A DNA stretch of 20,863 nucleotides from a virus. The notes below the pieces were generated by a model. It saw only the letters and a program-made list of their open reading frames with translations, was not told where the DNA came from and searched no databases. Made by a program: the position numbers and the translations under genes. Below, in pieces: positions 14,119-20,062 of this stretch (positions are counted from its first letter, which is position 1; every line of letters begins with the position of its first letter). Where the stretch lies: positions 1 through 20,863 of IMG/VR virus record IMGVR_UViG_3300017917_002363. One strand, 5' to 3'.

Positions 14119-15561
14119 ATGATATTTGAGATTTTAGCTGAAAAAATTGGTGGTGGTAAAGCCACTTTTTATTATGATAATGAATTTAACATTCTTAAAG
14201 ATTCTAATGAAAATGTATTTGAATATCCAGAAGAAAAGAGAATGAAACAGGACAAACAACCTGTAGTGCCGTTTGATAAAAACAGCCCACTAAAAAAATC
14301 ACCACAAATCAAACTGTTGAAAATACAGTTGGGTCTTTCGTGTAACTATTCTTGTGATTACTGTTCTCAGAAATTTGTTGAACGAGCACCAGAAACATCT
14401 AAAAAAGATATTGATGCCTTTTTGGCCAAATTAGACAATCTAGAGTTTTCTGAGGAAAAAGGTTTGAAGATTGAGTTTTGGGGTGGTGAACCATTTGTAT
14501 ATTGGAAAACATTGAAACCATTGGCAGAAGCATTGCGTGAACGATTCAGCCATTGGCAAAAAGAACCTGTATTCTCCGTGATTACCAACGGTTCTATTCT
14601 CACCAAAGAAATATGTGCATGGTTATATTACATGGGCTTTCAAGTGGCTATTTCACATGATGGTCCAGGCCAATCAGTTCGTGGTCCTGATCCTTTTGAT
14701 GATCCAGACCAAAAGAAAATTATTCTTGACTTCTACAAAATTATGAACAAACAAAAAAGAATTAGTTTTAATTCTATGATGAATAATAAAAATAGAAGTC
14801 GTAAAGAAGTTCATGATTGGTTTATAAAACTTACTGGTGATCCAAATGTTCCTTTAGGTGAAGGAACAATTGTTGATGCCTATGATGAAGATGGCTTAGG
14901 TAATTCATTAGATTCTTATCAGGATCATTTTGAGTATCGTAAATTAGCTTTTAATGATATTCATTCGAATAATGGAAACATTGGCTTTGGTATGATTATA
15001 TCTAAGATTGATGAATTCACCACCAATGTATTATCACATACTGAATCGAAGTATCTCGGTCAGAAGTGTGGTATGGATGATGTTGATGTCATGGCTGTTG
15101 ATTTACGAGGTAATGTAATGACCTGCCAGAACGTAAGTCCCTTAGAAATTGCCAAAAACGGTGAGAGCCATTTCGGTGGTACACTAGATGATATTGAAAA
15201 CATTACATTGAAATCAGCCACACACTGGATGAATCGTGCTGGTTGTGCAAGTTGTCCTGTTCTACATATCTGTAAAGGCTCTTGCATGTTCTTAGACGAT
15301 AAGTATTGGGAAGTATCATGTAATAATGCTTATTCTGATGCTATTGCTTTATTTGCTTTATCATTTCAAAAAATGACAGGTTATGTGCCTGTATTGATTA
15401 AGAATGACAAGTTACCAAAGGATCGCCAAGATATTTGGGGTACCATGTTGCAACACGAAGAAAAAACAAAAAAGAAAATCATTCCCATCAAAGTAGTTTC
15501 TGAAGTGATTGGTAAGATTGATGATGTTGAGGTTTATGGGAAATCTAAAGTAGAGGCCTAA
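14119..15561 (+). CDS. SPASM-type radical SAM peptide maturase
   Basis: The 480-residue product has the radical SAM cluster motif C75-x3-C79-x2-C82 (CNYSCDYC) and FWGGEP (120-125), then a C-terminal set of cysteines C317, C336, C376, C379, C385, C389 and C401 in the order expected of a SPASM domain binding extra 4Fe-4S clusters. Enzymes of this group (anaerobic sulfatase maturases, sactipeptide and ranthipeptide synthases) install thioether or C-C bonds in peptides or oxidise a Cys/Ser side chain. The first 65 residues could hold a peptide-recognition part. The gene starts 24 bases after the Cys-rich gene with AAGGA as ribosome binding site and a TATAAT just upstream. That makes the Cys-rich protein its best candidate substrate. 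Confidence 0.9.
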   Translation: MIFEILAEKIGGGKATFYYDNEFNILKDSNENVFEYPEEKRMKQDKQPVVPFDKNSPLKKSPQIKLLKIQLGLSCNYSCDYCSQKFVERAPETSKKDIDAFLAKLDNLEFSEEKGLKIEFWGGEPFVYWKTLKPLAEALRERFSHWQKEPVFSVITNGSILTKEICAWLYYMGFQVAISHDGPGQSVRGPDPFDDPDQKKIILDFYKIMNKQKRISFNSMMNNKNRSRKEVHDWFIKLTGDPNVPLGEGTIVDAYDEDGLGNSLDSYQDHFEYRKLAFNDIHSNNGNIGFGMIISKIDEFTTNVLSHTESKYLGQKCGMDDVDVMAVDLRGNVMTCQNVSPLEIAKNGESHFGGTLDDIENITLKSATHWMNRAGCASCPVLHICKGSCMFLDDKYWEVSCNNAYSDAIALFALSFQKMTGYVPVLIKNDKLPKDRQDIWGTMLQHEEKTKKKIIPIKVVSEVIGKIDDVEVYGKSKVEA

Positions 15562-16224
15562 ATGTCACCACAGTTACAAAAAGCATTAGAGATAGCCACT
15601 TCAATTAAAGAAGTTATTTCTGTTCAAGCAATTGAGCCACCACAAAATATATTAGACCAAATTCAAAATAAGAATAGTGTGTATTTGGATTTTGTGATAC
15701 AAACCAAATCAGGTGAAATGCCTTTTGCAATTGTTGTGCCTAAAACATTAGTTGATAGTGTGGACGATTCTTTAAATATACCAATCAAAGAACTATTATC
15801 ATGTGGCTGCACACAGGTTGAAGATGGTGTTGGTCATATGTGTGGTTACAGTATATTTGACAACATTGGTAAAATGACCTATTATGTCCGTGAATCTGAC
15901 CAATACTTGGTCAAATTAATTGATGCTGAAGCACCTCCCGTTTTTGAACAAACAGAAAATCTAAAAAAACTGGTAACAAAACTTGAAGCGGTGACTGGTG
16001 TAAAAAGAATTGTAATTGAAGAAATTGTTGATGAAAGTTTAAAACAAAGCTTAGAAGCAGAACGACCAATAATTGTTAAAGCATATATCGATGTTAATGC
16101 TGATAAAATTATTGACCATTTTATTTCTTTTGCTGTAACAGAATTAGTTTATGATATTGAAACTAGTCATGAGTGGGCTGTGAATAATCTTATGGATATG
16201 ATTGAAAAGAACAATGCACAATGA
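15562..16224 (+). CDS. Unknown protein in the modification cluster
   Basis: The ATG immediately follows the stop of the SPASM gene. The 220-residue product appears to be mixed alpha/beta, with PFAIVVPKTLV (54-64), a cysteine motif C81-G-C83 and C94 (GHMCGYS), and an Asp/Glu-rich second half. I recognise no family, signal peptide or membrane segment. Its place between the maturase and the oxygenases, with an 11-base overlap into the next gene, suggests it works in the same pathway, perhaps as a substrate-binding or scaffold protein; that is inference from context only. Confidence 0.7.
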   Translation: MSPQLQKALEIATSIKEVISVQAIEPPQNILDQIQNKNSVYLDFVIQTKSGEMPFAIVVPKTLVDSVDDSLNIPIKELLSCGCTQVEDGVGHMCGYSIFDNIGKMTYYVRESDQYLVKLIDAEAPPVFEQTENLKKLVTKLEAVTGVKRIVIEEIVDESLKQSLEAERPIIVKAYIDVNADKIIDHFISFAVTELVYDIETSHEWAVNNLMDMIEKNNAQ

Positions 16225-16747
16225 AAAAATAATATTTGGTACACCGATTTGGATTCATCAATTAGATATATCAAACAGTAAACTGGAAGAAGAAGGTCGA
16301 CCATATAAATCTGGTAATTATTTTGACCTCAACACACCAGAAATCAACAAATTAAAATATACAGTAAAAGATTACTGTGACCAAATAGCTGAACAATATC
16401 GGTGGAATAAAAAAGCCACTTACATTGTTGGTCGGCAAAATCCAATATTTCCAGGAGAAAACGACACACCACATGGTCATCACCATGCTATGATGGTTGC
16501 TGTGTATTATTTGCATGTGCCAGAAAAATCAGGCGACATCATATTAAATGATCCTCGTGGCATGGTATTTTGGGTTGACCCTCAGGTAGTCAATGATGGT
16601 CCACATAAAAGTTGTAGGTCGTATCATCGCATTACACCTAAACCTGGAATGTTACTGATGTTTCCAAACTATCTAATACACTCAGTTGAAACCAATTTGA
16701 GTAATAAAATGAGGTTATCAATTATGATGGAGATTTATAATCTATGA
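16214..16747 (+). CDS. 2OG-Fe(II) oxygenase-like protein, copy A
   Basis: The start is placed at the ATG at 16214, not at a TTG 4 codons upstream. The 177-residue product belongs to the putative 2OG-Fe(II) oxygenase family with RQNP (74-77), H87-G-H89-H90-H91, VYYLHVPEKSGDI (97-109), NDPRG (112-116), the distal H156 in PNYLIHSVETN and R167. It is clearly paralogous to the following gene (shared RQNP, DPRG, SVETNLS, MRLSI). The histidine cluster differs: where copy B has HPD, copy A has HHH. This may alter iron binding or chemistry. It probably modifies a peptide or protein in this cluster. Confidence 0.8.
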   Translation: MHNEKIIFGTPIWIHQLDISNSKLEEEGRPYKSGNYFDLNTPEINKLKYTVKDYCDQIAEQYRWNKKATYIVGRQNPIFPGENDTPHGHHHAMMVAVYYLHVPEKSGDIILNDPRGMVFWVDPQVVNDGPHKSCRSYHRITPKPGMLLMFPNYLIHSVETNLSNKMRLSIMMEIYNL

Positions 16748-17271
16748 ATAAAGTGAGTTTGTTTGCAACACCGGTTTGGACTACCATGCTGGATAATTAT
16801 GAAGAATTAAATCAATACTTATTATCGGTTGCACCTCAATATCAAATGGGCACGGATTATTTTGAGATTGCTCCAATGTTAAAAACAAAAGTGTTGCCAT
16901 ATATTGAAGCCGTTGCTGAAGAATGTAATTTATCAAAAGAATTTACGGTATCTGCTCGGCAAAACCCAATGATGCCTGGTAAAAATAACTCACCACATCA
17001 CCATCCAGATTGTATGTTAGCGGTCGTTTATTACGTTAAGATACCACAGAATTCAGGTGATATACTATTACATGATCCACGAGGTTCAATTCTGTGGCAA
17101 GATCCACAAGCCAGAACCGATGTGAATTGGCAATCATATCGACCATACCATAAAATCACACCAATTCCAGGAATGCTTTTAATCGTTCCTGGTTATGTGG
17201 TACATTCCGTTGAAACTAATTTAAGTCAGGAGATGAGATTGTCAATAGCAATCTCTACACATTTTAAATGA
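16744..17271 (+). CDS. 2OG-Fe(II) oxygenase-like protein, copy B
   Basis: The 175-residue product is a tandem paralog of the preceding gene. Motifs are ARQNP (71-75), H85-H86-H87-P-D89, VVYYVKIPQNSGDI (94-107), HDPRG (110-114), H154 in VHSVETN and R165 in MRLSI. It retains HxD (H87, D89) in the metal region, whereas copy A does not. The 4-base overlaps at both ends indicate tight translational coupling with copy A and with the halogenase-like gene. Two diverged copies suggest two sites or two steps on a common substrate. Confidence 0.82.
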   Translation: MNKVSLFATPVWTTMLDNYEELNQYLLSVAPQYQMGTDYFEIAPMLKTKVLPYIEAVAEECNLSKEFTVSARQNPMMPGKNNSPHHHPDCMLAVVYYVKIPQNSGDILLHDPRGSILWQDPQARTDVNWQSYRPYHKITPIPGMLLIVPGYVVHSVETNLSQEMRLSIAISTHFK

Positions 17272-18422
17272 AATTTGTTATCGTAGGCGGTGGCACCGCA
17301 GGTTGGTTAACAGCCTTATACATTAACAAACACTTTCCAAATGATAGTGTAAATGTAGTGGCAAGTTCAGAGATTGGTATTCTTGGTGCAGGTGAAGGTA
17401 CCACACCACCCTTTGTGGATTTTCTAAAAGAGGTTGCCATTGATGAAAAAGAATTGTATAATAACTGTAAATCTACAATAAAAACTGGTATTAAGTTTAC
17501 AAATTGGAATGGCACAGGTGATGAATACTATCATAATTTCTCATCAGGCCTTCACGCATTACATTTTGATGCCAGTTTGTTGGCCAAATATTTTCAAAGT
17601 GTAGCAACATCACGGGGTGTTAATTTAATTGATGATGAAGTAATTGGTGTTCAATTTGAAGAAAACCAAGATATAGAAAGTTTATCGTTAAAATCAGGTA
17701 AACAAATTGAGGTCGATTTTCTATTTGATTGTTCTGGATTTAGAAGAATGTTTATTGGTGGCTATTACGATTCTAAATGGACAGAATATTCGATGCCATG
17801 TAAGAGAGCTATACCATTCTTTTTACCAAATGATGGTGTGAATCTACCTGAATATACCGAATCGATTGCAATGAAGTATGGTTGGATTTGGAAGATTCCT
17901 GTGCAAGGTCGATATGGTTGTGGTTATGTGTTTGATTCAAGCATGACAACTGATGAAGAAGCTGCAAATGAAATAAGAGAATATCTTGGCCATGATTTTA
18001 AATCACCAAAGACATTTAACTTTAGTGCAGGTGCATATGATAAATGTTGGATAAACAACTGTATGGCGGTTGGATTATCTTCTGGATTTATTGAACCGTT
18101 AGAAGCCACTTCTATTTGGGTTCAAATATTGGCACTAAGAATATTTGTTCAATCATTCAATATGCCAAATGGTAGAGAAAAGGTGAATAATGATGTTAAA
18201 GAGATTAATGAAGATGTTCTGTCCTTTTTGTATTATCATTACATGAGTAAAAGAGAAGATACGGATTTTTGGAAAAAGTTTACAACCAACAATGTAATGC
18301 CGAATAAATTAAAGAATGTTTTAAAATCAAAAGATATTATTGATAATTTGAAACAATACAATTTTAATATGTTTAATGAAAATAGCTGGCAAGCCATTAA
18401 AAATGGAATAAATTATGTTTAA
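17268..18422 (+). CDS. Flavin-dependent tryptophan-halogenase-like protein
   Basis: The 384-residue product has the FAD-binding GGGTAGW (7-13), a lysine in STIKTGIKFTNW (K72) at the position of the catalytic lysine of flavin halogenases, the WxWxIP signature (W206-I-W208-K-I210-P211) and SSGFIEPLEATS (271-282). Family members use FADH2, O2 and halide to chlorinate or brominate tryptophan or related rings. It is shorter than typical tryptophan halogenases (about 500 or more residues), mostly at the C-terminus, so substrate and regioselectivity cannot be predicted. It is translationally coupled to the two oxygenase-like genes. The Cys-rich protein upstream ends in a free C-terminal Trp, an attractive but unproven target. 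A flavin reductase is not seen here and would have to come from the host. Confidence 0.87.
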   Translation: MKFVIVGGGTAGWLTALYINKHFPNDSVNVVASSEIGILGAGEGTTPPFVDFLKEVAIDEKELYNNCKSTIKTGIKFTNWNGTGDEYYHNFSSGLHALHFDASLLAKYFQSVATSRGVNLIDDEVIGVQFEENQDIESLSLKSGKQIEVDFLFDCSGFRRMFIGGYYDSKWTEYSMPCKRAIPFFLPNDGVNLPEYTESIAMKYGWIWKIPVQGRYGCGYVFDSSMTTDEEAANEIREYLGHDFKSPKTFNFSAGAYDKCWINNCMAVGLSSGFIEPLEATSIWVQILALRIFVQSFNMPNGREKVNNDVKEINEDVLSFLYYHYMSKREDTDFWKKFTTNNVMPNKLKNVLKSKDIIDNLKQYNFNMFNENSWQAIKNGINYV

Positions 18423-19074
18423 TTACTGCCCACCAAAACAATTACAAGACCTACAATCAGAAACATTTCCTGATGGCCGTAGATTCTATAAACTGCCTGA
18501 TGGTACAAAATTGCCATCAGTGACCACAGTAATTGGCGCTCAAAAGAAACATATATTTCAAGCATGGCGTAATAAAGTTGGTGATGATGTTGCCAATGCC
18601 ATTACAAAGAAAGCAACCTCTCGTGGCACCAATGTGCATACACTATGTGAGAAATATTTAAACAATGAAGAATTAGGTAATATAATGCCTGATGCACATG
18701 AGATGTTTTTATCAATCAAACCACACCTCAATCGTATTAACAATATTCATTACCAAGAGCAGGCACTATGGTCAACACAATTAAATATGGCCGGCCGTGT
18801 AGACTGTATTGCCGAATTTGATGGTGTGCTTTCGATAATTGATTTTAAAACATCCAAAAAGGTAAAGAGCCACGAAGATATTGAAGATTACTTCTGGCAA
18901 ACAACCGCCTATGCGTTGATGTATGAGGAGTTGATAGGTGAACCTATCCATGACCTAGTAATCGTCATGGCCGTTGAGGACAACCATCCAATCGTGTTCA
19001 AACAAAAGACGGAAGACCATATTACAGGACTAGTGAATGCCATTTCATATTACGAAAAAAGTGGTAAACATTAA
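18415..19074 (+). CDS. PD-(D/E)XK nuclease (RecB/MGME1-like)
   Basis: The 219-residue product shows the PD-(D/E)XK nuclease core of RecB-like exonucleases: RGTNVH (70-75, the GxxxH motif), GRVD (127-130), IDFKTSKK (142-149, giving D143-x-K145) and Q162-T-T-A-Y. Such enzymes degrade DNA ends and, in phages, take part in recombination or host DNA breakdown. The N-terminal part contains a PSVTTVI segment common in phage members. The start at 18415 overlaps the halogenase-like gene by 8 bases, but its product belongs to DNA metabolism, so this overlap need not mean a shared pathway. Confidence 0.85.
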   Translation: MFNYCPPKQLQDLQSETFPDGRRFYKLPDGTKLPSVTTVIGAQKKHIFQAWRNKVGDDVANAITKKATSRGTNVHTLCEKYLNNEELGNIMPDAHEMFLSIKPHLNRINNIHYQEQALWSTQLNMAGRVDCIAEFDGVLSIIDFKTSKKVKSHEDIEDYFWQTTAYALMYEELIGEPIHDLVIVMAVEDNHPIVFKQKTEDHITGLVNAISYYEKSGKH

Positions 19075-19075
19075 G

Positions 19076-19115
19076 TATAGGGCTTGCCTATATAAGTATA
19101 AACACTTATAATAGG
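19076..19115 (+). promoter_or_regulatory. Promoter embedded in competing hairpins that can hide a ribosome binding site
   Basis: Hairpin A is TATAGG (19076-19081)/CCTATA (19087-19092). Hairpin B is CCTATATAAGT (19087-19097)/ACTTATAATAGG (19104-19115, one extra A), whose 3' arm contains the AGG of the Shine-Dalgarno for the ATG at 19121. The two compete for CCTATA. Embedded are TTGCCT (19084-19089), 17 bases, TATAAT (19107-19112), a good sigma70 promoter, and TATAAGTA (19091-19098), 7 of 8 to the late octamer. A late start near 19104 would delete the 5' arm and expose the ribosome binding site. Confidence 0.6.
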
Positions 19116-19120
19116 ACACT

Positions 19121-19246
19121 ATGAACAAATATTGGAAAAAACTCTGCACTCCCGAGCAGAACGAAAGACAAATGGGAGCATTAAAAATATTGGCTGGTGG
19201 TTTAACATTACTTTTTGTAATTTGGTTCTTAGGGAGTTACCTATAA
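19121..19246 (+). CDS. Tiny single-helix membrane protein
   Basis: The ATG at 19121 follows AGGA (19113-19116) and opens 41 codons. Residues 1-19 are polar (MNKYWKKLCTPEQNERQMG), and residues 20-41 form one membrane helix. The stop TAATG overlaps the next start. A longer frame in another phase through this interval is judged spurious. Function unknown. Confidence 0.55.
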   Translation: MNKYWKKLCTPEQNERQMGALKILAGGLTLLFVIWFLGSYL

Positions 19247-19353
19247 TGCCAGATAAGAATTGTGTTAATGAACACCGTGTTAAAAGGATGAACATATACT
19301 TTACCATTGTTGCGGTATCATTTTTAGCAATATTGGTATTTCTAAATTCGTAG
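19246..19353 (+). CDS. Tiny single-helix membrane protein
   Basis: The ATG overlaps the previous TAA and gives 35 residues: a polar start with C6 and MPDKNCVNEHRVKR, then one membrane helix at about 15-33. GGGAG (19232-19236) lies upstream. It ends just before the tmRNA acceptor piece. The pair of one-helix proteins could form a complex; function unknown. Confidence 0.5.
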   Translation: MPDKNCVNEHRVKRMNIYFTIVAVSFLAILVFLNS

Positions 19354-19354
19354 A

Positions 19355-19406
19355 AGTTGTTAAAAAGTTGTTGTGGACGCCGGTGCAAATCCGGCCACCT
19401 CCACCA
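19355..19406 (+). ncRNA. ssrA: Two-piece tmRNA: acceptor piece (3' half, encoded first)
   Basis: This segment encodes the 3' end of tmRNA. It has a T arm GCCGG-TGCAAAT-CCGGC (19379-19395), 3' acceptor strand CACCTCC (19396-19402), A19403 and CCA (19404-19406). The acceptor strand pairs over 7 bp with GGGGGTG at 19466-19472, the 5' end of the coding piece, and includes a G3-U70 wobble, the alanylation signal. TTGTTA (19357-19362) can pair with TAACAA (19499-19504) as part of P2. Because the 3' half lies upstream of the 5' half, the gene is circularly permuted. The 5' boundary is approximate. Confidence 0.88.
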
Positions 19407-19465
19407 GAAGTATGTCTGACGAACCGTTCTGGTAGCAAACTCGTAAGAGGCAGAATACTTCTGAT
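19407..19465 (+). other. Intervening segment removed from the tmRNA precursor
   Basis: Between the acceptor CCA and the 5' end of the coding piece, CAGAAGTAT (19405-19413) and ATACTTCTG (19455-19463) form a 9-bp perfect stem, extended inward by CTG/CAG (19416-19418 and 19451-19453). The stem brings the two mature ends together, as expected for the excised linker of permuted tmRNA precursors. Confidence 0.75.
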
Positions 19466-19622
19466 GGGGGTGTTACAGATTCGACATGGCAATTAGTATA
19501 ACAATGGAGAATCGTCAATGCGAAAGACGATAGGGTTGAGGATACTCGGCCGAAGAAGCAAACTATTAAATGCAAACGAAAGCGTTTATAAAATTGCTGC
19601 CTAAACGGTAAGCGGAGTTTCG
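19466..19622 (+). ncRNA. ssrA: Two-piece tmRNA: coding piece with tag ANESVYKIAA
   Basis: The piece begins GGGGGTG (acceptor 5' strand), followed by TTACAGATTCGACATGGC, which matches the conserved D-loop region of tmRNA (GATTCGAC). A hairpin ATCGTC/GACGAT lies at 19511-19531. The resume codon GCA (19572) starts the tag reading Ala-Asn-Glu-Ser-Val-Tyr-Lys-Ile-Ala-Ala and ends at TAA (19602-19604); an Ala-Ala end is typical of degradation tags. With alanyl charging and SmpB it would rescue stalled ribosomes and mark proteins for proteolysis. The 3' end is not defined and may include the following hairpin. Confidence 0.9.
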
Positions 19623-19659
19623 CCAGGTGAACTTAGCAACAGAATCACCTGGTTGTTTT
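19623..19659 (+). terminator. Hairpin with T-rich tail after the tmRNA
   Basis: CCAGGTGA (19623-19630) and TCACCTGG (19645-19652) form an 8-bp stem with a 14-base loop, followed by TTGTTTTA. This fits an intrinsic terminator for the tmRNA unit; it could also be the 3'-terminal helix of the coding piece. Confidence 0.65.
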
Positions 19660-19666
19660 ATAAATA
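19659..19666 (+). promoter_or_regulatory. T4-type late promoter
   Basis: An exact TATAAATA follows directly on the T-rich tail of the tmRNA terminator. A start is expected near 19672, giving a leader of about 59 bases for the gene at 19731. The leader holds an (AC)-rich stretch (about 19701-19718) and little structure. The downstream genes, including the lysin, would be late genes. Confidence 0.75.
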
Positions 19667-19730
19667 GTAATACTAGGCAACACACATTAATGCTTAGTAA
19701 CACACAAACACACACAAAAGGAGAAGTAAA

Positions 19731-20009
19731 ATGAGTATGACACCATATGAGATACGGCTAGAACTCTTAAAAATGGCCAAAGATATGCTAACTGATGATT
19801 ATCACACAAAACGTGATGCTCTACAACAGCAATGGCATACACAGGTAGATGCAGCAAAAATTGCTGGCACAACATCACCTGACTATCCTGCCTTACCGGC
19901 ATTTCCCACAGAAGATGAAATTGTAAAGAAAGCGGAAGCTCTCAATCAATTTGTTTCTCAAACCACTCCACAACCTGAAGTAAAAATAAAATCGAAATCG
20001 AATTCGTAA
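19731..20009 (+). CDS. Small conserved phage protein
   Basis: The 92-residue product begins MSMTPYEIRLELLKMAKDML, a charged helix, followed by a Pro-rich PDYPALPAFPTEDEI and a second helix, with a basic tail. The PYEIRLELLKMAKDML pattern is familiar from T4-like phages of marine bacteria, function unknown. AAGGAG (19718-19723) supports the first ATG rather than the one two codons later. It is the first gene after a late promoter. Confidence 0.7.
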   Translation: MSMTPYEIRLELLKMAKDMLTDDYHTKRDALQQQWHTQVDAAKIAGTTSPDYPALPAFPTEDEIVKKAEALNQFVSQTTPQPEVKIKSKSNS

Positions 20010-20020
20010 TTGGAGACCAA

Positions 20021-20042
20021 GGCGGCCAGAAGTTTGGCTGCC
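20021..20042 (+). terminator. Hairpin before the lysin gene
   Basis: GGCGGCCA (20021-20028) and TGGCTGCC (20035-20042) form an 8-bp stem (one G-T pair) with loop GAAGTT, 10 bases before the Shine-Dalgarno AAGGAAG (20052-20058) of the lysin gene. There is no T-run, so it may be a processing or stability element rather than a terminator. Confidence 0.4.
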
Positions 20043-20062
20043 GTAATCAATAAGGAAGAAAA

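Noticed and set aside
16304-16311. TATAAATC, one mismatch from the late promoter octamer
   Set aside because: It is inside the coding sequence of an oxygenase-like gene, with no gene start nearby.
19132-19353. A 73-codon frame ending at 19353 that would replace the two tiny membrane genes
   Set aside because: Its first part has no good start or motif; the two shorter frames joined by TAATG, each with a membrane helix and a ribosome binding site, explain the region better.
19075-19355. Glutamine riboswitch upstream of the tmRNA, as I recall for the OM43 phage Melnitz
   Set aside because: I looked for the conserved glutamine-riboswitch segments (CGTTCA- and GACGGAAGT-like) and did not find them; the leader here has different hairpins.
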